From Metallibacterium scheffleri (GTDB lineage: Bacteria > Pseudomonadota > Gammaproteobacteria > Xanthomonadales > Rhodanobacteraceae), in the NCBI RefSeq assembly GCF_002077135.1, contig NZ_LDOS01000001.1, positions 943,501 through 1,007,500 on the forward strand: a stretch of DNA of 64,000 nt, written 5' to 3'. Made by a program: the position numbers and the translations under genes. The notes under the pieces are model-generated. The model made no database searches. It saw nothing but the letters and a program-made list of their open reading frames with translations, and was not told the origin of the DNA. This document shows positions 1 to 9,289 of the stretch, piece by piece; the first letter of the stretch is position 1; each line of letters starts with the position of its first letter.

Positions 1-197
1 GCGCCGAGGCGCGACCGGCGGCGCGACTGAATCGCAGCGATCAGGTATTGCTGCTGCGTGATCTCGCCGAGCCAATGGGTCCGCCGGCGCCGGCCAGCGA
101 CGCCGGGCCGCCCTCCAGCCTGATCGGGCCGGCATCTGCCGGCCAGGTTGGCGCGGCACCGCCGCGGAAGACCGCGCATGCAGGGACACGGCGATGA
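1..197 (+). CDS. mreC: Rod shape-determining protein MreC, C-terminal fragment
   Basis: An open frame runs from the left edge (codons in phase with base 3) to TGA at 195-197, giving about 64 residues. It contains LNRSDQVLLLRDL followed by a Pro/Ala-rich tail, which fits the last beta-barrel strand and variable tail of MreC. The stop overlaps the mreD start in an ATGA, the usual mreC-mreD junction. MreC is the periplasmic bitopic scaffold that links MreB filaments to PBP2/RodA in the elongasome. The identification rests mainly on position (mreD, mrdA and rodA follow directly) and on this short tail. The rest of the gene lies outside the window. Confidence 0.8.
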   Translation, partial: AEARPAARLNRSDQVLLLRDLAEPMGPPAPASDAGPPSSLIGPASAGQVGAAPPRKTAHAGTRR

Positions 198-685
198 TGC
201 GCAACGATTGGCAGCGCTGGATCTGTTACCTCAGCCTGGTGTTGAGCCTGTTGCTGATGTTGCTGCCGTTGCCCGTGGCGTTGCTGCCGCTGCGGCCGTG
301 GTGGCCGGCGCTGGTACTGATTTACTGGGTGCTGGAGGCGCCGGATCGGGTGGGACTGGGCACGGCATTCATCACGGGCCTGGCGGCCGATGTTCTGGCT
401 GGGGCGCTGCTCGGTGATCAGGCGCTGCGCCTGGTGATCATCGTGTTTCTGGCGCAGCGCTTTCGCGCGCGATTGCGTTTTTTCCCGGTGGTGCAGCAGT
501 CGGCGGCGGTGCTGTTGCTGCTGCTCAACGACAGTTTGCTGCGCTGGCTGATCCGCGCGTTCGCCGGTTTGCCGATGCTGCCGCTGCTGACCTGGGCCGC
601 GCCACTGGTCGGTGCCGCGCTGTGGCCGTTCGTGTTTCTGCTGCTGGATGCCCTGCGCGCGCGATCGCGCACACGTGAGTCATGA
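194..685 (+). CDS. mreD: Rod shape-determining protein MreD
   Basis: A 163-residue, very hydrophobic protein with about five transmembrane segments, the length and topology usual for MreD. The motif GLGTAFITGLAADVLAGALLG is the family hallmark region. MreD is the inner-membrane partner of MreC in the lateral-wall elongation complex. Its ATG overlaps the mreC stop by 4 bp, and its own stop overlaps the mrdA start the same way (682-685), so the three genes are probably translationally coupled. A second ATG at 197 is equally possible as the start. Confidence 0.93.
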   Translation: MMRNDWQRWICYLSLVLSLLLMLLPLPVALLPLRPWWPALVLIYWVLEAPDRVGLGTAFITGLAADVLAGALLGDQALRLVIIVFLAQRFRARLRFFPVVQQSAAVLLLLLNDSLLRWLIRAFAGLPMLPLLTWAAPLVGAALWPFVFLLLDALRARSRTRES

Positions 686-2709
686 AGCGCAAGCCGCGTC
701 CAGCATTGCGCAACAGTGGCGAGGAGCAGCGCCAGTTCACCCGGCGCGCGTGGTTCAGTATGGCCCTGATCCTGCTGGCGCTGGTCGGACTGGGCGTGCG
801 CTTTTTCTGGCTGCAGGTGGTGCGTCACGATGAGTTCGTGACGCGCGCCAACGACAACAGCATCCACGTGCGTTTCCTGTCGCCTCCGCGCGGCATGATC
901 TTCGACCGCAATGGCGTGGTGCTGGCCGAAAACGTGCCTGCTTTCCGACTCGAGGTCGTACCCGATCAGGTGCACGACATGCAGGCGCTGCTCAAGTCGC
1001 TGGCCACGGTGGTGCCATTGTCCGGCGATGATCTGCGCCGCTTCGGGCAGGCGTTGAAGGAGCGGCGCAGTTTTCAAAGCGTGCCATTGCGCAATCGCCT
1101 CAGCGAGGACGAGATCGCGCGCTTCGCCATCAATCGCTGGCGTTTCCCCGGGGTCGAGATCGCGCCTTACCTGCGCCGCTACTATCCCGAGGGCGCGTTG
1201 ACCGCCTCGGTGGTGGGCTATGTCGGCAGCATCGATCAGCGCGAGGCGGAAAAACTGCAGGGCACGCCCTACGCCGACATGAGCCAGATCGGCAAGTCCG
1301 GCATCGAGCGCGAGTACGAGAAGCTGCTGCGTGGTGTGCCCGGCTACGAGCTGGTCGAAGTCAACGCCGATCAGCGCCCGGTGCGCGTGCTCGAGCGTGT
1401 GCCGCCGCGGCCGGGGCAGAATCTCTACCTGACCCTGGACATGCAACTGCAAAATGCCGCCTATGCGGGGTTGCGCGGGCGCGCGGGCGCGGCGGTGGCG
1501 GTGGACCCGCGCAATGGCCAGGTGCTGGCGCTGGCCAGTTCGCCCAGCTACGACCCCAACCTGTTCGTCGGTGGCATCAGCGAAGCCAATTACCAGGCGC
1601 TGCTGGATGACCCGCATCATCCGCTGCTCAACCGTGTCACCGATGGCACCTACCTGCCGGGCTCGACGGTCAAGCCATTCCTGGCCGTGGCCGGGCTGGA
1701 GCTGGGGCTGCGCACGCCGCAGTACACCGTGGACTCGGTTGGTGAGTGGTACATCCCCGGGTTGCCACCCGGGACGCGTGGTTATCGCGATGATGTACCC
1801 GGCGGTTTCGGCGTGGTGGATCTGACGCAGGCCATCGAGATGTCGGTCAACACCTACTTTTACAAACTCGCCTATGACATGGGCATCAACCGTTTGACTG
1901 CCTTCATGGCCAAGTTCGGCTTCGGCCAGCCCAGCGGCATCGACCTGCCGCACGAGGCCAGTGGCGTGCTGCCCTCGCGCGCATGGAAGGCAAAGACGCT
2001 GCACCGACCCTGGTATCTGGGCGATACGGTCATCTCGGGGATCGGCCAGGGTTACTGGCAAGTCACGCCGCTGCAGTTGGCCAACGCGTTGTCGACGCTG
2101 GCCGATTTCGGCCAGCCCCATCGCCTGCACTTGCTTCTGGCCACGCAGGATGGCAGCGGCGCGCCAATCAAACCGGTCGTGCTGCCGCCGCCTGGCCCGC
2201 CAGTGATCGCGCGCCGCGCCGACTGGCAAGCGGTGATGGAGGGCATGGTCAAGGTGGTCGAAGGCGCACGCGGCACGGCGCGCGGTCTGGACGTGGGTTT
2301 CCCCTATCGCATCGCCGGCAAGACCGGTACCGCCGAGATCTTTTCGCGCACCTCGCATGTTTGGGATACCACGCGCACCAACCACCAGTTGGCGTTGCGC
2401 CATCGCGCCTTGTTCATCGGGTTTACTCCGGCCAGTGATCCGCGCGTGGCCGGGGTGGCGATTCTGGAACGCGCCGCCTGGGGCGGTCGCGATGCCGCGC
2501 CCATCGTGCGCGACATGTTCGATGCCTGGGCGCGCTTGCGCCATTTGCCGGATACGCCGTTGCCGGGGGACATCCTGCCGCCGTGGGCGCCGTTGAGCGC
2601 GCCTGCGAGCGCGGCCAGCAGCGCGCCGGTGCCACCGGCGGCGGATCTGCCCCACGCCGGCAGCGTGCTCAACCGCGCCGCAGCGACCGTGGTGGGCGGG
2701 GCGCCATGA
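682..2709 (+). CDS. mrdA: Penicillin-binding protein 2 (elongasome transpeptidase)
   Basis: A 675-residue monofunctional class B PBP that cross-links new peptidoglycan during rod elongation. It has one N-terminal transmembrane anchor (about residues 25-48), then a dimerisation domain with PPRGMIFDRNG. The transpeptidase domain carries all three motifs: S328-T-V-K with the acylated serine, S388-V-N, and K547-T-G-T. The C-terminal tail past about residue 620 is Ala/Pro-rich and probably disordered. The start overlaps mreD and the stop overlaps rodA, each by an ATGA. PBP2 and RodA work as a transpeptidase-glycosyltransferase pair, so coupled synthesis makes sense. Confidence 0.97.
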   Translation: MKRKPRPALRNSGEEQRQFTRRAWFSMALILLALVGLGVRFFWLQVVRHDEFVTRANDNSIHVRFLSPPRGMIFDRNGVVLAENVPAFRLEVVPDQVHDMQALLKSLATVVPLSGDDLRRFGQALKERRSFQSVPLRNRLSEDEIARFAINRWRFPGVEIAPYLRRYYPEGALTASVVGYVGSIDQREAEKLQGTPYADMSQIGKSGIEREYEKLLRGVPGYELVEVNADQRPVRVLERVPPRPGQNLYLTLDMQLQNAAYAGLRGRAGAAVAVDPRNGQVLALASSPSYDPNLFVGGISEANYQALLDDPHHPLLNRVTDGTYLPGSTVKPFLAVAGLELGLRTPQYTVDSVGEWYIPGLPPGTRGYRDDVPGGFGVVDLTQAIEMSVNTYFYKLAYDMGINRLTAFMAKFGFGQPSGIDLPHEASGVLPSRAWKAKTLHRPWYLGDTVISGIGQGYWQVTPLQLANALSTLADFGQPHRLHLLLATQDGSGAPIKPVVLPPPGPPVIARRADWQAVMEGMVKVVEGARGTARGLDVGFPYRIAGKTGTAEIFSRTSHVWDTTRTNHQLALRHRALFIGFTPASDPRVAGVAILERAAWGGRDAAPIVRDMFDAWARLRHLPDTPLPGDILPPWAPLSAPASAASSAPVPPAADLPHAGSVLNRAAATVVGGAP

Positions 2710-3818
2710 ACCATAGCGTGCTGCGCATCGAGGTTTTCCTGCGCCGTCTGCTGACGCGGCCGCGGCTGGATGTGCCGCTGCTGATCGCGTTGCTGTTGCT
2801 GGCCGGCATGGGCTTGTTCTTCCTGTCCAGCGCCGCGGATCTGGCTTGGCGCACGATCGGCGCGCAGGCGGCGCGTTTCGTGCTGGGCTTCATGCTGCTG
2901 TACGTGGTTTCGCGCATTTCGCCGACGCAGTTCCGGCACTGGTCGCCGGCGCTGTACGTGTTGAGCGTTGTCCTGCTGGTGCTGGTGCTGCTGCTGGGCG
3001 AGGGCCGCGGCGCCGATCGCTGGCTCAACCTGGGCATCGTCCGCTTTCAACCCTCGGAGTTGCTCAAGCTGACCACGCCGATGATGGCGGCCTGGTATCT
3101 GGCACAGCGTCCGCTGCCGCCGAGTTGGCGCGATCTGGGCGTGGTGCTGCTGCTGATCGCGCTGCCGGCAGGATTGATCGCCCTGCAGCCCGATCTGGGT
3201 ACCGCGCTGCTGGTCGTGGCGGCGGGTGCTTTCGTGCTGTTCCTGGCCGGGCTGTCGCTGCGTCGCATCGGCCTGATCCTGGGCGTCGTCCTGCTGATGC
3301 TGCCGGTGGCCTGGCATTTCATGCACGACTACCAGCGCGAGCGCGTGCTGACCTTGTTCAATCCCGAGTCCGATCCACTGGGTACCGGCTGGCACGTCAT
3401 TCAGTCCGAGATCGCGGTAGGTTCCGGTGGCGTGCTCGGCAAGGGTTTCATGCGCGGTACCCAGGCGCAGTTGCAGTTTCTGCCCGAGCACACCACCGAT
3501 TTCATCTACGCCGTGGTGGGCGAGGAGTTCGGCCTGGTCGGCGTGCTCCTGCTGCTGGCGCTATACCTGTTCATCATCGGCCGCAGTCTGTGGATCGCGG
3601 TCAATGCGCGCGATACCTATGCGCGACTGCTGAGCGGCGCGTTGGCGATGAGCTTTTTCGTGTACGTGATGGTCAACGGCGGCATGATCACCGGGCTGTT
3701 GCCCGTGGTCGGCGTACCTTTGCCGCTGGTCAGCTACGGCGGCACTTCGGCGGTGAGTCTGCTGACCGGATTCGGCGTGCTGATGTCGATCCATGCGCAT
3801 CGCAAACTCAACCAATAA
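2706..3818 (+). CDS. rodA: SEDS peptidoglycan glycosyltransferase RodA
   Basis: A 370-residue polytopic SEDS protein that polymerises lipid II glycan strands with PBP2. About ten hydrophobic helices are visible. Family signatures include RWLNLGIVRFQPSELLKL, ALQPDLGTALL, the large periplasmic loop ending in FLPEHTTDFIYAVVGEEFG, and LPLVSYGGTS near the C terminus. The start at 2706 was chosen because it forms an ATGA with the mrdA stop; an upstream in-frame extension would lie inside mrdA. The next gene, mltB, starts about 100 bp downstream. Confidence 0.96.
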   Translation: MNHSVLRIEVFLRRLLTRPRLDVPLLIALLLLAGMGLFFLSSAADLAWRTIGAQAARFVLGFMLLYVVSRISPTQFRHWSPALYVLSVVLLVLVLLLGEGRGADRWLNLGIVRFQPSELLKLTTPMMAAWYLAQRPLPPSWRDLGVVLLLIALPAGLIALQPDLGTALLVVAAGAFVLFLAGLSLRRIGLILGVVLLMLPVAWHFMHDYQRERVLTLFNPESDPLGTGWHVIQSEIAVGSGGVLGKGFMRGTQAQLQFLPEHTTDFIYAVVGEEFGLVGVLLLLALYLFIIGRSLWIAVNARDTYARLLSGALAMSFFVYVMVNGGMITGLLPVVGVPLPLVSYGGTSAVSLLTGFGVLMSIHAHRKLNQ

Positions 3819-3917
3819 CCGGGCATGGCGCCGCCGGCAGGCACGCGCCGCGCCTGCGGGCAGGCCATGCGCGCATGCTACGCTGACCGCTGCCGCCACG
3901 CCTGCGACGCGCCGCTG

Positions 3918-4997
3918 ATGCTGATGCCGACTCGTGTTTTCCTGCTGGCCTGTGCCGTGCTGTGTGCGGGTTGCGTGGCGCAGCCGCGGCCAGCGCCCAC
4001 GCCCCCTGCACAAGCAGCGCCGGCTGCTGCTGCCGCGCGCGCCGCCAGCGTGATGCCCGCGGCGGTCGCTGGTGTCGTTCCGGCCGTCGCACCCGACGTG
4101 CAGGATTTCGTCGCGCAATTGCTGCGTCAGCACCCCGATCTGGAGCGTACGCACATCGAGCAACTGCTGGCCGAGGCGCGCGTGCAGCCCTCGATCATCG
4201 CGGCGATGCAGCGCCCGGCCGAGGCGAAGCCCTGGAAGGACTACCGGCCGATTTTTCTCGGCCAGGCGCGTATCGATGCCGGCATCGCGTTTTACCGGGC
4301 GCACCGCGAGCGGGTCGATCGCATCGCCGACCGCTACGGCGTGCCGCCGCAGATCCTGGTGGCGATCCTCGGCGTGGAGACCTACTACGGCCGTCAGACC
4401 GGCGGTTACCGTGTACTCGACGCGCTGTATACGCTGGCCTTCCACTATCCGCCGCGCGCGGCCTTTTTCCAGAAGGAACTGGGCGTGTTCCTGAGCCTGC
4501 CGCGCGGCGCGCTCCCCGGTCCGCGCGCCGAACTGCGCGGCTCTTACGCGGGTGCGATGGGCTGGTGCCAGTTCATGCCATCGAGCTTCGCGCGCTATGG
4601 CGTCAGCGTCGATGCCGGCGGCCCCGTGGACCTGTGGGGCTCGCTGCCCGACATCCTCGCCAGCACCGCGAATTATCTGGCGCAACACGGCTGGCAGCGC
4701 GATGCGCCCATCGCCGTGCGCGCGCGGGCCGCGGCCGCCGCGCAGGCGCCACCGATCGAGGGCAGCGCGCCGATCCACACGGTCGCCGGGCTGGCCGCGC
4801 GCGGCTACACCGGCGCCGCCGGCATCGCGCAGCGAACGCCGGCCACGCTGCTCACCCTGCAGGGTCGGGATGGCCCCGAATACTGGATCACCTTCACCAA
4901 TTTCCAGGTGATCACGCGCTACAACACCAGCGCGATGTATGCGCTGGCGGTAACGCAATTGGCCGATGACATCGCGCAGGGTGCGGCCACGCAATGA
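3918..4997 (+). CDS. mltB: Lytic murein transglycosylase B (lipoprotein)
   Basis: About 359 residues. It cleaves the MurNAc-GlcNAc bond to leave 1,6-anhydroMurNAc ends. The N terminus is a short lipoprotein-type signal (LLACAVLCAGC, with a weak lipobox) and an Ala/Pro linker. The catalytic domain has the MltB motif ILGVETYYGRQTG, whose glutamate is the general acid/base, then LDALYTLAFHYPPRA and GAMGWCQFMPSSF. ATG 3918 or 3924 would give a good signal peptide; the longer frame from 3825 adds Cys/Arg-rich sequence unlike the family. Its stop overlaps rlpA by ATGA. Confidence 0.92.
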   Translation: MLMPTRVFLLACAVLCAGCVAQPRPAPTPPAQAAPAAAAARAASVMPAAVAGVVPAVAPDVQDFVAQLLRQHPDLERTHIEQLLAEARVQPSIIAAMQRPAEAKPWKDYRPIFLGQARIDAGIAFYRAHRERVDRIADRYGVPPQILVAILGVETYYGRQTGGYRVLDALYTLAFHYPPRAAFFQKELGVFLSLPRGALPGPRAELRGSYAGAMGWCQFMPSSFARYGVSVDAGGPVDLWGSLPDILASTANYLAQHGWQRDAPIAVRARAAAAAQAPPIEGSAPIHTVAGLAARGYTGAAGIAQRTPATLLTLQGRDGPEYWITFTNFQVITRYNTSAMYALAVTQLADDIAQGAATQ

Positions 4998-5968
4998 GGC
5001 GCCACGTGGTCGCTGCGGTCGCGCTGCTGGCCGGCGTGCTGCTGCTGGCCGGTTGCGCTTCAGCGCCATCGCGGCCGCCGCCGCTGCCGACGCACTGCGT
5101 GGGGGGTGCGATGCCGGCGAATCTGGCTGCCATCCCGATGCCGACGCCGGTGCCCGAGCCGCCGTCACGTTACGGCAACCGCTCCAGCTACCAGGTGTTC
5201 GGGCGTACCTATCACGTGCTGTCCAGTGCGCGCGGCTACGATCAGACCGGGATCGCGTCGTGGTACGGCCAGCGCTCGCAGGGCAAGCTGACCTCGAATC
5301 TGGAGCACTACGATTTGTACAAGTACACCGCGGCCAGCAAGGTGCTGCCGCTGCCGACCTTCGTGCGCGTGACCAATCTGGACAATGGCAAGTGCGTCAT
5401 CGTGCGCGTCAACGATCGCGGGCCGTTCGTGCACGGGCGCATCATCGACCTGTCCTACCTCGCGGCGCTGCGGCTCGGGGTCTGGTGCAGCGGCACCGCG
5501 CCGGTGCGCGTGCAGGCCATCGACGCCAACGATCCGGCGCAGGTGCGCGCATTGAGCTGCCCCGCAGCGGGATGGGCCGCGACCGCGCCGCCTCCGCCAC
5601 CTGCGTCGCCGGCATCGGTCGCGCCTGCCCCCACGCCGCCTGCATCAGTACCCGCGCCGCCCCTGCCGATGCCGGGTCCCGCGCCCGCGGCGTCCCTGCC
5701 GGCAATGCAAGCGCCGCGTAGTGCGCAGGTGATCTATCTGCAGGTTGGCGTGTTCACCGTTCAAGCAGACGCTGAACGCGTTCTTCAGCTTCTGCGCGAC
5801 AATCAACTGAACGATGCGAACATACGCACCATCACATTCGATGGACAATCGCTGTGGTTCGTGCGCGTCGGCCCGCTGCACAGTGCCGCCGCCGCCGCCG
5901 TGACCCCCCGTCTGATCCTGCTCGGTCTGCCCGTGCTGCGTATCGATGAACCGCTGCCTTCCCACTGA
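4994..5968 (+). CDS. rlpA: RlpA-family septal-ring lytic transglycosylase, lipoprotein with SPOR domain
   Basis: 324 residues: lipoprotein signal ending LLLAGC (Cys21), a double-psi beta-barrel domain (about 75-180) with GIASWYG and VRVNDRGPF, a Pro/Ala linker, and a C-terminal SPOR domain (about 240-320) that would bind denuded glycan. RlpA of Pseudomonas cleaves such glycan. The residues equivalent to its conserved Glu and Asp are present (E104, D107), but the residue 11 after the Glu, normally His in TAAHKTLP, is Ser115 here (TAASKVLP). Activity may therefore be lost or altered. The gene lies between mltB and the carboxypeptidase gene, the usual rlpA position. Confidence 0.92.
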   Translation: MRRHVVAAVALLAGVLLLAGCASAPSRPPPLPTHCVGGAMPANLAAIPMPTPVPEPPSRYGNRSSYQVFGRTYHVLSSARGYDQTGIASWYGQRSQGKLTSNLEHYDLYKYTAASKVLPLPTFVRVTNLDNGKCVIVRVNDRGPFVHGRIIDLSYLAALRLGVWCSGTAPVRVQAIDANDPAQVRALSCPAAGWAATAPPPPPASPASVAPAPTPPASVPAPPLPMPGPAPAASLPAMQAPRSAQVIYLQVGVFTVQADAERVLQLLRDNQLNDANIRTITFDGQSLWFVRVGPLHSAAAAAVTPRLILLGLPVLRIDEPLPSH

Positions 5969-5974
5969 GTTCCC

Positions 5975-7255
5975 ATGTCGATGAAATGCAAACGCGCCGT
6001 TCCCGCCCTGCTGGCCGCTGTCCTGCTGGTCATGGTCACCGCCACGCAGGCGCAGCAGCCTGTGCCCGGCGCGGCGCTGCCGATGCCGCCGCGGCCCACC
6101 GTGGCCATGCCGCAGATGCCCACTCCGCCGCCGCCGGCACTGGATGCCATTTCCTACGTGCTGATGGACTATCAGACCGGGCAGTTGATCGCGCACCACG
6201 ACATGCACATGCGCCTGCCGCCGGCCTCGCTGACCAAGCTGATGACCGCCTACGTGGTCGACGCCGCGCTGGCTTCGGGCAAGGTGCACTGGAACGACAA
6301 GGTCTACATCAGCGATCACGCTTGGGCCAAGGGCGGCGCCGGTACCGACGGCTCCACCAGCTTCCTCAAGCTGCATCACTATTACCCCTTGTCCGAGGTG
6401 TACAAGGGCATGATCGTGCAGTCCGGCAATGATGCCGCCATCGCCCTGGCCGAGCATGTCGCCGGCACCGAAGGCGCGTTCGTGCAGTTGATGAATGCCT
6501 ATGCGCAGCGCCTGGGCATGAAGAATACGCACTACTCCGACGCTGATGGTTACCCGAAGCCGGATCTGTACGTCACGGCTTACGATCTGGCCTTGCTGGC
6601 GCGCGCGCTGATCCACGATTTTCCGCAGTATTACTACGTGTACAAGATTCCACACGTCACCATCGACGGCATCAAGCAGTGGAACCGCAACATGCTGCTG
6701 TGGCGCGATCCGTCGGTGGACGGATTGAAGACCGGCAGCACCGCCGAGGCGGGGTTTTGTCTGGTGGCCTCGGCCGAGCGCAACGGCCAGCGTCTGATCG
6801 GTGTGGTGATGAAAACCAAAAGCCTCAGCGACGCGGCCAACCAGGACGAGGCGCTGTTCAATTACGGTTTCCGCTTTTTCACCACGCGTACGCTGTACAA
6901 GCCCAACCAGGCGCTGGCCACTCCGGTGGTATGGAAGGGTGCCAGCGGCACGCTGCCGGTGGGCGTGACGCAGGCAGTCGCGGTGACCCTTCCGCGCGGG
7001 CACTACGCGGACCTGAAGGCCAGCATGGACATTCCGGCGACGCTGATCGCGCCGTTCAAGCAGGGTCAGCGCATCGGCACGCTCAGCGTCAGTCTGGATG
7101 GCAAGGTGCTGGCGCAGGCGCCGCTGGTGGCCTTGAAAGCGGTGCCCGAGGCCGGTTTCTTCGGCCGCACCTGGGACAGCTTGCGGCTGTGGTGGGCGGG
7201 CGACAAGGCTAGGCCCGCCGTGCCGGCGTTGCCGCCATCCGCAGCCAAGCCATGA
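5975..7255 (+). CDS. dacA: D-alanyl-D-alanine carboxypeptidase, PBP5/6 family
   Basis: 426 residues, exported by an N-terminal signal peptide (about residues 1-27, ending ATQAQ). It trims the terminal D-Ala from pentapeptide stems. All low-molecular-weight PBP motifs are present: S85-L-T-K with the acyl-serine, S150-G-N, and K252-T-G. After the catalytic domain comes the PBP5-type C-terminal beta domain (about 300-395). The last stretch (RTWDSLRLWW) is amphipathic and could serve as a membrane anchor, as in PBP5. The gene follows rlpA by 6 bp and its stop overlaps ybeD. Whether it matches PBP5, PBP6 or DacD best cannot be told by eye. Confidence 0.95.
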   Translation: MSMKCKRAVPALLAAVLLVMVTATQAQQPVPGAALPMPPRPTVAMPQMPTPPPPALDAISYVLMDYQTGQLIAHHDMHMRLPPASLTKLMTAYVVDAALASGKVHWNDKVYISDHAWAKGGAGTDGSTSFLKLHHYYPLSEVYKGMIVQSGNDAAIALAEHVAGTEGAFVQLMNAYAQRLGMKNTHYSDADGYPKPDLYVTAYDLALLARALIHDFPQYYYVYKIPHVTIDGIKQWNRNMLLWRDPSVDGLKTGSTAEAGFCLVASAERNGQRLIGVVMKTKSLSDAANQDEALFNYGFRFFTTRTLYKPNQALATPVVWKGASGTLPVGVTQAVAVTLPRGHYADLKASMDIPATLIAPFKQGQRIGTLSVSLDGKVLAQAPLVALKAVPEAGFFGRTWDSLRLWWAGDKARPAVPALPPSAAKP

Positions 7256-7542
7256 GCCTGCCGCCAGACTGCGCGCTGCTGCCGGGCACGGGTTTCAGCT
7301 TTCCCGGCGAGTTCGAGATCGCCGCCATGGGCCGCGCCGGTCTGGGACTGGAGGCGCGCGTGCCCAGCCTGCTGCGCCACGAGGCCGGTCTGCGGGTGAT
7401 CGATGATTCGCTCGACGTGCGCGTCTCTGGCGGTGGGCGGTATGTGGCCGTGCGCGTGCGTTTCGTGGCCGCCGCGCGCGACGACTACGAGCGCGCGCAC
7501 GCGGTGCTGCGCGCCGATCCGGACATCCGCTACACGCTATGA
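7252..7542 (+). CDS. ybeD: DUF493 / YbeD family protein
   Basis: A 96-residue small cytosolic protein of the YbeD/DUF493 family, an ACT-like fold of unsettled biochemical role. The FPGEFEIAAMG region near the N terminus and the C-terminal VRFVAAARDDYERAHAVLRADPDIRYTL match the family pattern. It starts inside the dacA stop (ATGA at 7252-7255) and sits just before lipB. The dacA-ybeD-lipB order is widespread in gammaproteobacteria and is the main support for the name. Confidence 0.88.
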   Translation: MSLPPDCALLPGTGFSFPGEFEIAAMGRAGLGLEARVPSLLRHEAGLRVIDDSLDVRVSGGGRYVAVRVRFVAAARDDYERAHAVLRADPDIRYTL

Positions 7543-7619
7543 CGCCCTGCACGCGCGGTGATGACCGGCAGCCATTACAATGATGAATTCGCCGCGGCCG
7601 CAGCGGGGCGAATCAGCCC

Positions 7620-8300
7620 ATGAGTGAGCAAAACCTTCTTGTCCGCCGTCTCGGACGCCGTCCCTATGCGCCGGTGTGGCATGCCATGCGCGCGTTCACC
7701 GATGCACGCGGGCCCGCCAGCACGGACGAACTGTGGGTGTTGCAGCACGAGCCGGTGTTCACCCTCGGGCAGGCCGGGCGCATGGAGCATGTGCTGGCAC
7801 CGGGCGAGATCCCGGTGATCGCGGTCGAACGCGGCGGCCAGGTGACTTACCACGGCCCCGGACAAATCGTCGCTTATCCGCTGCTGGATCTGCGCCGTCT
7901 CGGCATCGGCGTGCGCGAGCTGGTGCAGCGCATCGAGCAAGCCATCATCGATACCCTGGACACCTGGAACATCTACGCCGCGCGCCGCGCCGGCGCGCCC
8001 GGGGTGTACGTGGCCGATGCCAAAATCGGCGCGCTGGGCCTGCGCGTGCGCCGCGGCTGCACGTTTCACGGCCTGGCGTTCAACGTCGCCATGGACCTGG
8101 AACCGTTCCGGCGCATCAACCCCTGCGGTTATGCCGGCCTGGCGGTGACCCAGGTAGCCGATCTGGGCGGTCCCGGTTCGATCGAAGCAGTCGAGGATGT
8201 ATTGATCGAGCAACTAGGCCACCAGTTTGGCTTGCGTCCGTGCGCGGCCTCCCCCATCCTGCCCGAGCCGGCCATCGCGCCGGAATCTGTCGAGCCATGA
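7620..8300 (+). CDS. lipB: Octanoyl-[acyl-carrier-protein]:protein N-octanoyltransferase
   Basis: 226 residues. It moves octanoate from acyl-ACP to lipoyl domains, the first step of de novo lipoate assembly. The biotin/lipoate-transferase fold shows [21 protein letters not shown], and the two catalytic residues fall at K135 (AKIGALG) and C169 (NPCGYAG), the same numbers as in E. coli LipB. A 77-bp gap separates it from ybeD and contains TACAAT at 7576-7581, so it may have its own promoter. Its stop overlaps lipA by an ATGA, so the two lipoate genes form a coupled pair. Confidence 0.97.
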   Translation: MSEQNLLVRRLGRRPYAPVWHAMRAFTDARGPASTDELWVLQHEPVFTLGQAGRMEHVLAPGEIPVIAVERGGQVTYHGPGQIVAYPLLDLRRLGIGVRELVQRIEQAIIDTLDTWNIYAARRAGAPGVYVADAKIGALGLRVRRGCTFHGLAFNVAMDLEPFRRINPCGYAGLAVTQVADLGGPGSIEAVEDVLIEQLGHQFGLRPCAASPILPEPAIAPESVEP

Positions 8301-9286
8301 ACGAAAAAATCATCCCCGTGCGCGTCGAATCCGGCCTGGTCGAAGGCCAGGCCCTGATCGGCGCGGACAAGATCGCCGCCAACCGTGCCGCGTTCGCGCC
8401 CGCGCAGACGCTGCGCAAACCGGCGTGGATCCGCGTGCGCCTGCCGCAAGGCAACGCCGTGCAGCGGCTCAAGTCGCGCCTGCGCGCGAGCGCGCTGGTG
8501 ACGGTGTGCGAGGAAGCCTCGTGCCCCAACATCCACGAGTGCTTCAACAAGGGCACGGCCACCTTCATGGTTCTCGGCGAGGTGTGTACGCGACGCTGCT
8601 CGTTCTGCGATGTCGCCCACGGCCGCCCGAAACCGCCGGACGCACAGGAGCCGGCGCGTCTGGCCGCCAGCATCGCCGACATGGGTCTGCGCTACGTGGT
8701 GATCACCTCGGTCGATCGCGATGACCTGCCGGATGGTGGCGCCGCGCACTTCGCCGCCTGCATCCGCGCTGCGCGCGCGGCCAGCCCGAGCCTGCAGATC
8801 GAGATCCTGACCCCGGATTTCCGTGGCAAGGGGCGCATGCAACGCGCGCTGGCGGCATTGGCCGAGGCGCCGCCGGACGTGTTCAACCACAACCTCGAGA
8901 CCGTGCCCGATCTGTACCGCGAGGTGCGTCCGGGCGCCGATTACCCGTGGTCGCTGGACCTGCTCAGGCAGTTCAAGGCGCAGCATCCGGACATCCCGAC
9001 CAAGAGCGGGATCATGCTGGGACTGGGTGAAACCCGCGCGCAGGTGCTCGGCACGCTGGCGGATTTACGCCTGCATGACGTGGACATGGTCACCATTGGC
9101 CAGTACCTGCAGCCATCGCCGCACCATCACCCGGTGCTGCGCTACTGGACGCCGGACGAGTTCAACGATTTGCACGAAGCCGGCATGGCGCTGGGCTTCA
9201 AACATGTCGCCAGCGGGCCGCTGGTGCGTTCTTCCTATCACGCCGACGCGCAGGCCCATGCCGCCGGCTATCACGAGGCCGACTGA
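8297..9286 (+). CDS. lipA: Lipoyl synthase
   Basis: A 329-residue radical-SAM enzyme that inserts two sulfurs into the octanoyl chain made by LipB. The auxiliary 4Fe-4S cluster motif is C71-EEAS-C76-PNIHE-C82, and the SAM cluster motif is C97-TRR-C101-SF-C104. [18 protein letters not shown] and the C-terminal [11 protein letters not shown] are typical. The C-terminal Arg-Ser-Ser-Tyr contains the serine that ligates the auxiliary cluster. The start at 8297 was taken because it overlaps the lipB stop; the longer frame runs through lipB out of phase. Confidence 0.98.
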   Translation: MNEKIIPVRVESGLVEGQALIGADKIAANRAAFAPAQTLRKPAWIRVRLPQGNAVQRLKSRLRASALVTVCEEASCPNIHECFNKGTATFMVLGEVCTRRCSFCDVAHGRPKPPDAQEPARLAASIADMGLRYVVITSVDRDDLPDGGAAHFAACIRAARAASPSLQIEILTPDFRGKGRMQRALAALAEAPPDVFNHNLETVPDLYREVRPGADYPWSLDLLRQFKAQHPDIPTKSGIMLGLGETRAQVLGTLADLRLHDVDMVTIGQYLQPSPHHHPVLRYWTPDEFNDLHEAGMALGFKHVASGPLVRSSYHADAQAHAAGYHEAD

Positions 9287-9289
9287 CCC

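Noticed and set aside
418..2655. A 745-residue open frame on the minus strand opposite mreD-mrdA
   Set aside because: It is a shadow of the GC-rich mrdA frame: low-complexity Arg/Gln/Ala/His composition, no domains, and mrdA has all PBP motifs.
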